A stretch of DNA of 64,000 bases, taken from positions 310,001 to 374,000 of the forward strand of contig CBDHFQ010000026.1 in NCBI GenBank assembly GCA_965262565.1. The letters are read 5' to 3'. Source of the stretch: CBDHFQ01 sp965262565 (GTDB lineage: Bacteria > Bacteroidota > Bacteroidia > J057). Numbering within the stretch: the stretch's first letter is position 1; every line of letters begins with the position of its first letter. Below, piece after piece: positions 29,975 through 38,920 of the stretch. A model generated the notes under the pieces. That model saw only the letters and a program-made list of their open reading frames with translations, did not search any database and was not told the origin of the DNA. A program made the position numbers and the translations under genes.

Positions 29975-32203
29975 ATGGAAGTTACTGTTTCCGTTGCAGA
30001 ACAACTAGGTCTTCTCCCAGAAGAATTTGCCAACATTCGGGATATTTTAGGCCGGGTTCCCAATTTCACTGAACTTAGCGTTTTCTCGGTGATGTGGAGC
30101 GAACACTGTTCCTACAAAAATTCTATTATCCTATTAAAAACCCTTCCCAATAAAGGTGAAAAAGTGTTGGCAGGAGCAGGAGAAGAAGGAGCAGGGTTAA
30201 TGGACATAGGTGATGGTTGGGCCGTTGCTTTCAAAATAGAATCACATAATCATCCCTCAGCGATAGAACCCTATCAAGGAGCAGCTACGGGGGTCGGAGG
30301 AATACATAGAGATATTTTTAGCTTGGGAGCCAGACCTATCGCCTCATTAAATTCCCTTAGATTCGGAGAGTTGTCCTTCCAAAAAACGAGACACTTGCTG
30401 AAGGGAGTAGTAAAGGGAATTGGGGATTATGGAAATGCTTTTGGGGTGCCTACAGTCGGTGGAGAAATAGACTTCGACCCCTGTTATCATACGAATCCCC
30501 TGGTAAATGCGATGAGCGTAGGAATTGTGGAGCGGGGGAAATCGGCTACGGCCACAGCCAAAGGGGTAGGAAATCCCGTTTTCATTGTGGGATCTGCGAC
30601 AGGAAAAGATGGTATACACGGAGCTACCTTTGCTTCTGAAGACATTTCAGATGAATCGGAGAACAAACTTCCCTCAGTTCAGGTGGGTGATCCTTTTGCA
30701 GAAAAATTATTATTGGAAGCAACTCTGGAAGCCTTAGATACCCATCAAGTCATCGGAGTTCAAGACATGGGAGCCGCAGGAATCACTTGTGCTACCTGCG
30801 AGATGTCTGCTAAAGGGAACGTTGGGATGGATGTTTATCTCGATCGGGTTCCTAAGAGACAAAGCGATATGAAGCCCTTTGAAATCCTGCTATCAGAATC
30901 ACAAGAAAGGATGTTGCTGGTAATTAATAAAGGATCAGAACAACACATCAAACACATCTTTTCCAAATGGGATCTGGAATGCGAACACATAGGCGTAGTG
31001 ACCGATTCGGGTAATATGCGCTACTTTATGGACGAAGAACTTGTAGCAGAAATTCCCGCTCAATCCTTAGTGCTAGGAGGAGGAGCACCCGTATATACAA
31101 GAGATCAAATAGAGCCAGACTATGTGAAAGAATCAAAGAAATTTCGCATTGACCAAATAACAGAACCTAATAATCATAACCCTATCATTCAATTTCTATT
31201 AGGGATTCCCTCTATAGCCTCTAAACAATGGATCACAGAACAGTACGATTCTATGGTGGGTGTGGCTAATACGAGTACAAATATAATATCCGATGCAGCA
31301 GTCATTAGAGTAATCATGTCCAACTCAACCAGCGACAAAGATAAAGCTCTCGTACTCACCACAGATTGCAATTCCCGATATGTGCAGGCAGATCCCGAAA
31401 GGGGAACTATGTTAGCGGTCGCGGAAGCTGCCAGAAATATCGTTTGTGCAGGAGGTAAACCTTTGGGAGTCACTAATTGTCTCAATTTTGGGAACCCATA
31501 TAATCCAGAAGTGTATTGGCAGTTTGCTCAAGCGATTAAGGGGATGGGAGAAGCATGTCGGCAATTCCAAACGCCTGTAACCGGAGGAAACGTGAGCTTT
31601 TACAATCAGTCCGAAGATGGTCCTGTCTATCCTACCCCTACGATTGGAATGGTAGGCTTGATGGATAATATTCAACATCAACATATGAGAATGGATTTCT
31701 CAGCCGAAGGGGATTCCATTTATCTGTTGGGGAAGGTGGTAGAAGACATAGGATCTTCCGCTTACCTTTATCATTATCATAAAGTGAAAAATAGCCCAGC
31801 CCCATATATCGACCTGGAAGAGGAAAGTCTACTACAACAAACCATATTGGGATTAATAGAACATCAACTCATACATGCTGCTCATGATATCTCTGATGGA
31901 GGATTGATCGTAAGTTTGTTTGAATCCGCTTTTCCTATGGAACGCGGCTTTTCTATAAAAACTCCTGAGAATATCCGTAAAGATGCTTTTTTATATGGTG
32001 AAGCTGGAGGAAGAGCTATCGTGAGTGTACCAACGGACAAGGAAGTCAGCTTTAACTCCTATCTTACTAATACCCATCTTCCATACACACTATTAGGAAA
32101 GGTGACAGAGAAGGAGGTATATATCGATGATGAAAACATGGGAAATATTGGGGATTTTAAATCGATTTACGATCATTCTATAGGAAAAATAATGAGTGCC
32201 TAG
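29975..32203 (+). CDS. purL: Phosphoribosylformylglycinamidine synthase subunit PurL
   Basis: The ATP-using synthase of step four of purine synthesis. At 742 residues it is the small PurL, which needs PurS and PurQ partners (family knowledge); neither is in the window. Markers are FSVMWSEHCSYKNS, FKIESHNHPSAIEPYQGAATG, GVGGIHRDIFSLGARP, VGDPFAEKLLLEAT and GVQDMGAAGITCA. The catalytic His is in the SHNHPS motif. AHDISDGGLIVSLFESAF, near the end, is also diagnostic. It is a single gene with no neighbours of the pathway. A two-part hairpin spans its stop codon. Confidence 0.95.
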   Translation: MEVTVSVAEQLGLLPEEFANIRDILGRVPNFTELSVFSVMWSEHCSYKNSIILLKTLPNKGEKVLAGAGEEGAGLMDIGDGWAVAFKIESHNHPSAIEPYQGAATGVGGIHRDIFSLGARPIASLNSLRFGELSFQKTRHLLKGVVKGIGDYGNAFGVPTVGGEIDFDPCYHTNPLVNAMSVGIVERGKSATATAKGVGNPVFIVGSATGKDGIHGATFASEDISDESENKLPSVQVGDPFAEKLLLEATLEALDTHQVIGVQDMGAAGITCATCEMSAKGNVGMDVYLDRVPKRQSDMKPFEILLSESQERMLLVINKGSEQHIKHIFSKWDLECEHIGVVTDSGNMRYFMDEELVAEIPAQSLVLGGGAPVYTRDQIEPDYVKESKKFRIDQITEPNNHNPIIQFLLGIPSIASKQWITEQYDSMVGVANTSTNIISDAAVIRVIMSNSTSDKDKALVLTTDCNSRYVQADPERGTMLAVAEAARNIVCAGGKPLGVTNCLNFGNPYNPEVYWQFAQAIKGMGEACRQFQTPVTGGNVSFYNQSEDGPVYPTPTIGMVGLMDNIQHQHMRMDFSAEGDSIYLLGKVVEDIGSSAYLYHYHKVKNSPAPYIDLEEESLLQQTILGLIEHQLIHAAHDISDGGLIVSLFESAFPMERGFSIKTPENIRKDAFLYGEAGGRAIVSVPTDKEVSFNSYLTNTHLPYTLLGKVTEKEVYIDDENMGNIGDFKSIYDHSIGKIMSA

Positions 32204-32231
32204 AAAGCAATAAATTATTGCCCAGGCACTC
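32194..32231 (+). terminator. Nested hairpin at the end of purL
   Basis: An outer 8-bp stem GAGTGCCT/AGGCACTC encloses an inner 7-bp stem GCAATAA/TTATTGC. It includes the purL stop codon. There is no T run after it, so it may be a stability element rather than a classic terminator. Confidence 0.45.
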
Positions 32232-32291
32232 AATATATTGTATTGTTCAAGAAAGAGAGGTTTGCTCACATCTCCTTTTCCCTCTACTATA

Positions 32292-35200
32292 CTATTGCTT
32301 AACAATTTTCTTTGTTATGCGCTTATTTCCTGAACGCATTTCTAACAGATATAAGCCTGAAGGTAATTCATTCATAGAGTATTGAGCAGAATGATTTCCC
32401 TGAGCAAATAACTCTCCAGTGTTAAATGCCTTTACTTGCTTTCCAGTAAGGTCGCTTAGCCAAACCTGTACTTCAGCAGATTCTGTCAGAGAAAAAGCTA
32501 AGGTAAATGTTCCATTCGAAGGATTTGGATACACTTCCACTCCTTCGGCAATAGTAAGATCGTTTTTATTGTTGGTCGTAGTTACTGGTCCACTTAAATC
32601 CCTCTCACCCGTAGCATATGCTTCAGGCCATTGTGAAGTTGCCAGTACTCCTCGAAGCGTTCCATTTATAGGTGTAATATCATCATCTCCTAAATCCACA
32701 CTAGCTACAAGTTCACTACCATTTTCATCTAAAGCGCTAAAGTATAACGTATTGTCATCTGGAGCAAAAGAAGGGAACCCTAACACCTGATTATTGAAGA
32801 TTTCCACTAAATCTCCTGTCTCGATATTAGCTGTGTATAATGACATGGAGTTATCGCTATCATCTACTAAATCAAAAGCTATAATCTGAGGTGAAGTTTC
32901 GGAAAATGTAGCATTTCCTACACTAATATCTTCAGGTCGGTTCGAAAACAGCTTAATGATGTTTCCCGTTCCAAAAGAGTTCGTCTCATTGTCCCATACA
33001 TCAATAAATCCAATATCCCAATATTCAATTCCTTCCCCAAATATTGATTCTCTTCTATTCAATGCATCATACATAAGAATCTGACTGGTGTGATCCCACT
33101 CTAATGCATCTGCAAACAATACTTCATTTGTTCCAATCTCTAATTCACTGGTAGTTGGATTAAATAATTCAAAAGCCATCACTCCTTCATTCACCAAATC
33201 CAATATCCAAATCGTAGCATCTTCTTCGTTAGTTACCGCAGCTAATTTAGTTCCATCTTTAGACATCACTGCATTTGACCATTCCAGATCGACTTCTACC
33301 ACTTCCTCAATAGGGTTTGTTAAATCAAGCCCCAGTAAACGAATCTGTCTATCCGTATCAATCATAATTCCTATTAATCCATCATCAGACACACTAACTG
33401 GTCTAATATGAGGAGTAGTACTCACCGGAAAGAATTCAGTGCTCTGTACGTCGAAGCTGTACAAGGTATTTGGATCAGAAGGATTTGTGTTTGTATGAAG
33501 GATAAATTTCGTCCCTGTATTTACCTCAAATCTATCTACTCTTCCTTCACCTGGATCTGGAGTAGTCTCAGGATCTACCTGTTCTCCAAAAAGTCCAACT
33601 GCATCAAATGCATTAGAAGCAGCCTGAACTTCTGCAGAATTTGCTCCAAATAAATCTGTGGCAGCTTGAATAACAGCTAACCTACAATCGATAAATTGAG
33701 ATCTACGAGTAAGGTATTGTGTTAACGCACGATAATATACGTCTTCGCTTTTATCCGCCCCGACTTCGTTAGTGAATATGGCAAAAGCTCTATTCGGAAT
33801 TCCACTATTTACATGAACTCCACCATTATCCACATCTGGAGGTAAATTCTGGAATTCGTTCATATCTTTTGGTTGCCAACCAGGACTACCCGGAGCAGAA
33901 CCATTATTTGGATTTGCGACATCTCTCAATGCCCCTGAAGGAAATATTTGTCTGTTAATAATATCTTCTCCTAACAGAAAATCCTCCCTTTCAATTAGTA
34001 CACCAAAAACATCCGCAAAAGATTCATTCAATGCTCCCGATTGGCCTTGATACTCTAAGTTTGCCGTCGCCTCTATCACTCCATGCGTCATTTCATGGGC
34101 CGCTACATCCAATGCAGCTGATAAAGGGAGTAGAGAAACCTGACCTCCATTCCCATAACCAATAAAACGGCCATTCCAAAAGGCATTATCAAAACTTCCT
34201 CCTGTTTCTGGATCGGGGAAATTTATAATGGATAACATATCTCCCCCCTGGCCGTCAATAGAAATGTGGTTGTGAACAGATTCATAATATAAATAGCTGG
34301 TAGTAGCATTATTATGAGCAGATACTGCCGTTGGATCCCAATTATTATTATCTCCAGAAGTAATTAAAAATAATTCTCCCTCTATATCATTTCGAAGATC
34401 CAATGTTACAATGGAACCTTCTCCTTGCTGCGGCAAAGCTACTCCTGCCCCCTGAAACATGCTTTGACTTGCATCCAGCATCACAAAAGTATTTCCCTCC
34501 TGAAAAGTATTAAGCTGTACGTTGCTATTGAGCAAGTCATTAGAAGAACCTTGAGTTGGAGGGATAAATGTACAAGTGTGATTTACTTTGTTAATTACCT
34601 CTCCCGTGTGCGCATCTACATAGAAAAATATGTGATCTTTGATATTTGCATATGTTTCAATTTCATATGCCAGATGATACACTTCAGGCTCAGTGGGATG
34701 AGGATAGATAAGCAACTTACTTTGAGGCTGATGATAGTCTAGGTACTCTTTGGAATGTTCATCTATGTGATGATGTCCACTGATCTCTCCCATATTTGAA
34801 GAAACGATTTGAATCGCTTCTTCAGCAGTTAACTTCGGTTCTACAGAAAGATGTTTGATCGGAAATTCTAATTGTCCATTAAGTACTCTTTGTCCCTTAC
34901 TGCTAAAATGTAAGATCGCTTCAGCCCCGAGGATGGGAAGTCCCTTGAACTGCTGCTGTAGTCTTACGTGAACGAATCCTTTATCATCTCTATTGATTTT
35001 TTTGATTGCCAATTCTTTCTCAGGAGAGGAAAAAGGCAGCATTTTTTTAAGGTCTTTAATATGCTCGTAAACAACAGATGATAGTTCACTATCCGAACGA
35101 GTACTTAAGGATTCTCTCGTCCTGTGTTCAGTAGAGATAAAGATAGGAAGGCGACGATTATCCTGACGATATACTTCTTTTAACGTATATCCATCGTGGT

Positions 35201-35459
35201 TTTGGGAGCCTTCTAAATCAAAAGAGGTCGAAAGAAAAGAATTAGGTGAGCCTGGAGAAATGCTAACTCCCCTACGCCTTTCGTATTTTAATGACGCCTC
35301 TGATCTAGGTTTGGTGTGATCTAGCTTTTTCTGGTCAAACAAATTTTTGTACCCTTTTGTCCCAGGTACAGGTTGCCCCACTTTCTGTGCGACTGAATAA
35401 GACCACGAAAAGCTAGTTGTCAGTAATAAGCAAAGAATAATTTTGGTACAGCTTCTCAT
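32292..35459 (-). CDS. Secreted M4 (thermolysin-like) metallopeptidase with propeller-like region and T9SS sorting domain
   Basis: A 1055-residue secreted protease. It has a signal peptide (1-25), a propeptide with FTP/PepSY pieces (about 100-290), and the M4 catalytic domain (about 305-620). The zinc site is H455-E456-M-T-H459 with E479 in ALNESFADVFG, the thermolysin spacing. The later active His is in HVNSGIPNRAF. Residues about 630-960 look like a TolB/WD-type beta-propeller, with repeats such as WSNAVMSKDGTKLAAVTN and SFAPDDNTLYFSA. The last 85 residues are a T9SS type A sorting domain: VYPNPSNGTF, LSDLTGKQV, LPSGLYLLEM. It would be exported and attached at the cell surface, where it digests protein. 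Confidence 0.9.
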   Translation of the reverse strand: MRSCTKIILCLLLTTSFSWSYSVAQKVGQPVPGTKGYKNLFDQKKLDHTKPRSEASLKYERRRGVSISPGSPNSFLSTSFDLEGSQNHDGYTLKEVYRQDNRRLPIFISTEHRTRESLSTRSDSELSSVVYEHIKDLKKMLPFSSPEKELAIKKINRDDKGFVHVRLQQQFKGLPILGAEAILHFSSKGQRVLNGQLEFPIKHLSVEPKLTAEEAIQIVSSNMGEISGHHHIDEHSKEYLDYHQPQSKLLIYPHPTEPEVYHLAYEIETYANIKDHIFFYVDAHTGEVINKVNHTCTFIPPTQGSSNDLLNSNVQLNTFQEGNTFVMLDASQSMFQGAGVALPQQGEGSIVTLDLRNDIEGELFLITSGDNNNWDPTAVSAHNNATTSYLYYESVHNHISIDGQGGDMLSIINFPDPETGGSFDNAFWNGRFIGYGNGGQVSLLPLSAALDVAAHEMTHGVIEATANLEYQGQSGALNESFADVFGVLIEREDFLLGEDIINRQIFPSGALRDVANPNNGSAPGSPGWQPKDMNEFQNLPPDVDNGGVHVNSGIPNRAFAIFTNEVGADKSEDVYYRALTQYLTRRSQFIDCRLAVIQAATDLFGANSAEVQAASNAFDAVGLFGEQVDPETTPDPGEGRVDRFEVNTGTKFILHTNTNPSDPNTLYSFDVQSTEFFPVSTTPHIRPVSVSDDGLIGIMIDTDRQIRLLGLDLTNPIEEVVEVDLEWSNAVMSKDGTKLAAVTNEEDATIWILDLVNEGVMAFELFNPTTSELEIGTNEVLFADALEWDHTSQILMYDALNRRESIFGEGIEYWDIGFIDVWDNETNSFGTGNIIKLFSNRPEDISVGNATFSETSPQIIAFDLVDDSDNSMSLYTANIETGDLVEIFNNQVLGFPSFAPDDNTLYFSALDENGSELVASVDLGDDDITPINGTLRGVLATSQWPEAYATGERDLSGPVTTTNNKNDLTIAEGVEVYPNPSNGTFTLAFSLTESAEVQVWLSDLTGKQVKAFNTGELFAQGNHSAQYSMNELPSGLYLLEMRSGNKRITKKIVKQ

Positions 35460-35793
35460 GATTTAACTTGGTTAAAAAGTTGAAACATAAAGTATAGTTG
35501 AAATGGTTATTGATAATACTCCCTATTGATCCAGATTAACCAATAGGAGAACTTGAATTGCTAATATATATGAAATTTTTATGATATGATGATCGACTTA
35601 CTATGGGTTAAATTTCTATTTACCTTTATTATAGCATTGAGAATAAAGAACACTAGATCATTCGTAAAGTGAATATCTTTCCTGGAGTCAAAAAATCACC
35701 ATTAGCCTAATTACCTACTGAACCTATAGACGAGTGAGATTGCATAATCTTTTTTACTTAATGAACCGAAAGAAAAAAAGGTAATCCGATAGG
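35460..35793 (-). other. Gene-free stretch upstream of the M4 peptidase
   Basis: This 334-base AT-rich gap lies between two minus-strand genes. It should hold the M4 peptidase promoter. I see TATGTTTC in the right orientation, one base off the -7 consensus, but no matching -33 element. No small gene, RNA or strong repeat is visible. Confidence 0.5.
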
Positions 35794-37269
35794 CTAATTT
35801 TTTTCAACAAAAATTTTTACCGTACTGGTTTGTGTTCTGCTTTGGATGAACATGAAATACATACCGGTATTGAGTTGAGATACTGGCAAGCGTACTTCAT
35901 TAACGCCTGTGGTAGCATTTAATTGGAGTTGTTGTAAGATTTTCCCTTGTATATCCCCTAAAGACAACTGAAAATTGCCACCTTCCTTCGTTTCCCAGCT
36001 TATTGTTAGTTGCTGATGAAATTTATCCAAATGAGTATGAATAGACATAGGATAGCGAAATGGATTTATTGAAGTAACCGTATTTCCCTGAGGTCCCAAC
36101 ACAGCTACTTCACTTGAATTTTCCATATTCCTAGGTAGGGTAAATATAGAAGCATATCCATTTCCCTGATCATCCAGTAACAATTGACCACTTCTGACAT
36201 CGACGCTTATCAGATCTCCATTACCAGCTAATCTGTCAGATCGCCAAAAGCCTTGTTCATTTCTTGCATAATAAACTACTCCCTGAGGTATTCCATTTTC
36301 CAACCCATCCACAAGACAATGTGAAACCCCATCACTATCAAGGAAATACGCTCCCAAGGTGCCTCTATTTGACCCTACTATGGTCCTTGGGAGTGTCCAT
36401 TCTATCTCAGATACATTTCTTGTCCTATGATTAATCCTCCATTGATCATTAAAGGAACTTACTCCACCACTGACAATATTTATAATGGTATCGGAAAATA
36501 ACCCTATAGCATGTTCAAAATCTTCAATATTATTTGAAGGAACAGTTTCTACCGTCCAGGGTGTTCCAGGCCCGGTATTATGAGCATATAAAATTCTAAA
36601 CTGGTTTGTCCTCGTTCCTCGGTAACTTATATGTGCAGCACCTTGTGAAGAGATAGCTAACTGAGGTAACGCATTTTCCGCATTGGAACCAGGAACACTT
36701 GCTTCAATAATTTCTTCATTTAAATTGGACAAAAACTGATCTAAAATGGCATATTTAATAGTAAAAGCACCAGCCTCGGTCTGACTTACCCAGCTCAGGT
36801 GGATCCTGCTTTGTTGATCTATGGCAATAGCAGGACTTAAATCCACTATATCAAGGGAATTAGTTAAAGGTCGTTGAATCCAGATTCCCTCCGAATTCCT
36901 TCTAGATAAAATTAATTCACTTTCCTCTAGTCTTCCCACTTGAGCGATCACATAAGGAGTACCTGTTGCATTATCCAATTCTAAGGCTGAAGAAAAGACC
37001 GCCTCTCCTTCCGGCAGTACAGTTTCCGGAGTAGACCAACTACCATCCGCGGGTCTCCTGGCGTAGAACAAAATTGCCCCTTCCTGGCCTATGATCTCTT
37101 CCCAAATAAGATGTATTGTTTGCTGTTGATCAATCTTAAGACTCTGCCTATTCGCTTCATTTTGTCGGGAATTTTCAGTAATCGGTTCCAATACAGCATT
37201 TTCCCATTGTCCAAATAAAGTAGTCGTCAAGCAGATTATAAAAGAAGTAAGTAGAGGTCGCATTATCAT
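35794..37269 (-). CDS. Secreted protein with T9SS type A sorting domain
   Basis: A 491-residue secreted protein. The signal peptide is at residues 1-21 (RPLLTSFIICLTTTLFG). Residues 22-395 contain several similar blocks that look like beta-propeller blades with BNR/sialidase-like spacing, for example IHLIWEEIIGQEGAILFYAR, RIHLSWVSQTEAGAFTIKYA and AHISYRGTRTNQFRILYAHN. No enzyme motif is visible. The C-terminal 80 residues form the sorting domain, with LGDIQGKILQQLQL and LNTGMYFMFIQ. A second Met at residue 3 is an equal start. It follows the next gene by 10 bases. Probably a surface-bound binding protein; the ligand is unknown. Confidence 0.75.
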   Translation of the reverse strand: MIMRPLLTSFIICLTTTLFGQWENAVLEPITENSRQNEANRQSLKIDQQQTIHLIWEEIIGQEGAILFYARRPADGSWSTPETVLPEGEAVFSSALELDNATGTPYVIAQVGRLEESELILSRRNSEGIWIQRPLTNSLDIVDLSPAIAIDQQSRIHLSWVSQTEAGAFTIKYAILDQFLSNLNEEIIEASVPGSNAENALPQLAISSQGAAHISYRGTRTNQFRILYAHNTGPGTPWTVETVPSNNIEDFEHAIGLFSDTIINIVSGGVSSFNDQWRINHRTRNVSEIEWTLPRTIVGSNRGTLGAYFLDSDGVSHCLVDGLENGIPQGVVYYARNEQGFWRSDRLAGNGDLISVDVRSGQLLLDDQGNGYASIFTLPRNMENSSEVAVLGPQGNTVTSINPFRYPMSIHTHLDKFHQQLTISWETKEGGNFQLSLGDIQGKILQQLQLNATTGVNEVRLPVSQLNTGMYFMFIQSRTQTSTVKIFVEKN

Positions 37270-37279
37270 AGCTGCCTAT

Positions 37280-37879
37280 TTAGCAAAGTGTAGAATTAAA
37301 GATAACCTTATTTTGATCAATCGAAGCGGTCAAATGCAAAAAATTTTTCGACACATAATCAATGTCATTCTTCAATGCTTCTATGTCTAAAGCAAATCCA
37401 CTACTTTTACTAATCACTGCATAAATAAGGGTTAGCTCCGGGTCAATGGTGTAGGGATAAGTTTCATCTGGCTCTCCTGTATCGGGATGTATCCTAAGAA
37501 AAAGCTGTCCCTTTCCTATCAATTGAACCAGGGGAAGCAACTTTTTTAAATCTCTTCGGTAATCTGTATATCTATTTGGAGAATAGCGCAAGCTCAGTAA
37601 TCCTACTACCTTATCTTTCCAGGTAATCACTAAATCTGGTCGATATAACATAACCTTCCTTCTCAATCTGTAAATACCCCAAAGGCTGTAACGTCCATCC
37701 TTCAAAGCTATGTGCAAACGAGGATAACACCATAAGCAGGTTTCATGAGGTAGTTCTTTTGAAAGAGATAAGAAAATATAGGAGATCAGATTTTCTTTTC
37801 CATTAATAAGGCCGGAATTATAAAGCGGCTCAATTTCTTTTAACCAAATGCGCTTTAACAATGCACCGATATTCAGCAT
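37280..37879 (-). CDS. Hypothetical protein with a decayed PD-(D/E)xK-like core
   Basis: A 199-residue cytoplasmic protein with no recognised family. Around residues 78-100 it has RPDLVITWKDKVVGLLSLRY, which follows the strand-turn-strand layout of PD-(D/E)xK nucleases. The Asp is kept, but the E-x-K of the second strand is L-S-L-R. If related, it has lost catalysis. The rest is mixed alpha/beta and holds LPHETCLWCYPRLHIALKDG. The gene is followed by the T9SS gene 10 bases away. A 430-base gap lies upstream. Function is unknown, and the nuclease link is a suggestion only. Confidence 0.55.
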   Translation of the reverse strand: MLNIGALLKRIWLKEIEPLYNSGLINGKENLISYIFLSLSKELPHETCLWCYPRLHIALKDGRYSLWGIYRLRRKVMLYRPDLVITWKDKVVGLLSLRYSPNRYTDYRRDLKKLLPLVQLIGKGQLFLRIHPDTGEPDETYPYTIDPELTLIYAVISKSSGFALDIEALKNDIDYVSKNFLHLTASIDQNKVIFNSTLC

Positions 37880-38309
37880 ATGTTAAGTAATCTACCTGTA
37901 GCAAAATGGAAATTAATAAAATCTGCTGTTTTAAGGTAAATATACTTTCACTAGTCAGCTTATCTTGAAGGAGAACAAACGCTTTTGGATGAGAAAAACA
38001 AACTTAAATACAATTTGATTCTCTGATTAGCATTATAGGTGATCCAACGATCTCTCCTGACTTCCTGCTCAAAGGAGGAAAATTTATCCATGCATATAAC
38101 TGCTGGTCTTCTAGGCGTTGAGGTAATTTTCATTTCCATGACGTTTCGTTCTAATCAATCATACTCTAACCTACACAAAATGATAGTCGCCTTCCACCTG
38201 AAAAAGACGAACGTAGGAAAATGCAGAATAAGAGTAGCACAAAAGTGATTAAGCGTGTAACCTTCCACTTTATGGTTTTAGCTATCTCCGTTATAAGAGT
38301 ATTTTTTGA
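37880..38309. other. Gene-free stretch between two minus-strand genes
   Basis: This 430-base gap has no well-supported gene. A 52-codon plus-strand frame starting at 38090 is preceded by AGGAGG, which is odd in a phylum that rarely uses such sites, but the protein looks random. Nothing else is visible except AT-rich promoter-like sequence. Confidence 0.45.
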
Positions 38310-38870
38310 TTATTGCTCTGTATGCTGAGTATCAGTATTTGAATCCTGCTGAGTATCAGCACTGGAATCCTGATTTCCCGATGAAATGGATGCGTCTTCA
38401 TCATTTGGGATTACAGGAAGTTCTTCCATATAAGATGGCCTGAACCCAATAGGTTGTCGATGGGGATAATTTTCTCTGAGTTTATCATCAAAATGGTCTG
38501 CCAACAATCCTATTTGAGAAATCATTTGAAAAGCTTCCTGGGCATCTAAACCTTCGAGCATACGGGAGGATCTCAATAGGACATTTTCTTTGATTAAACT
38601 AAACCCCACTCCTATCATTCCCTGGTTTAATTCTAACAAATACCGATAAAATCCCTCTGTGCCAGTCTCAGGAGCCCTCATGATGGGAGAGGAGATCCCA
38701 AAAAAAGCTTTTCCACTTGGAGGAATCTGAAAAATATCAATAGATAAGGAAGCCGAACCTCGTTTAAGGTTCCACTGACCTGGTTGAGGACCTCGGGTAG
38801 TAGCGGGATCTATTCCCAATTTGCTAATCGCCTCTTCGACAATCCTGTAATAATGGGCTAAATGAAGCAT
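38310..38870 (-). CDS. YbjN/CesT-like fold protein with repetitive tail
   Basis: A 186-residue protein. Residues 1-130 follow the YbjN/type III chaperone-like pattern: RGSASLSIDIFQIPPSGKAF, ISSPIMRAP, FYRYLLELNQGMIGVGFSLI, then VLLRSSRMLEGLDAQEAFQM and a last helix with LLADHFDDKL. These small domains often help partner proteins. The tail, 155-186, is disordered and Asp/Gln/Ser/Thr rich, with imperfect repeats of NQDSSADTQ, QDSNTDTQ. It stands between the PD-(D/E)xK-like gene and the SerB-SerA fusion. No partner can be named. Confidence 0.55.
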   Translation of the reverse strand: MLHLAHYYRIVEEAISKLGIDPATTRGPQPGQWNLKRGSASLSIDIFQIPPSGKAFFGISSPIMRAPETGTEGFYRYLLELNQGMIGVGFSLIKENVLLRSSRMLEGLDAQEAFQMISQIGLLADHFDDKLRENYPHRQPIGFRPSYMEELPVIPNDEDASISSGNQDSSADTQQDSNTDTQHTEQ

Positions 38871-38920
38871 TATCTGTGTATTAATCGACCTACATGCAAG
38901 TCATGTTATGAAAATTTATC

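Noticed and set aside
34425..34742. 105-codon frame opposite the M4 propeptide
   Set aside because: Shadow frame; the minus-strand protease frame is clear here.
38039..38248. A 69-codon plus-strand frame with AGGAGG before an inner ATG at 38090
   Set aside because: The protein shows no domain, signal or helix pattern. The phylum rarely uses such ribosome sites, so the motif is probably chance.
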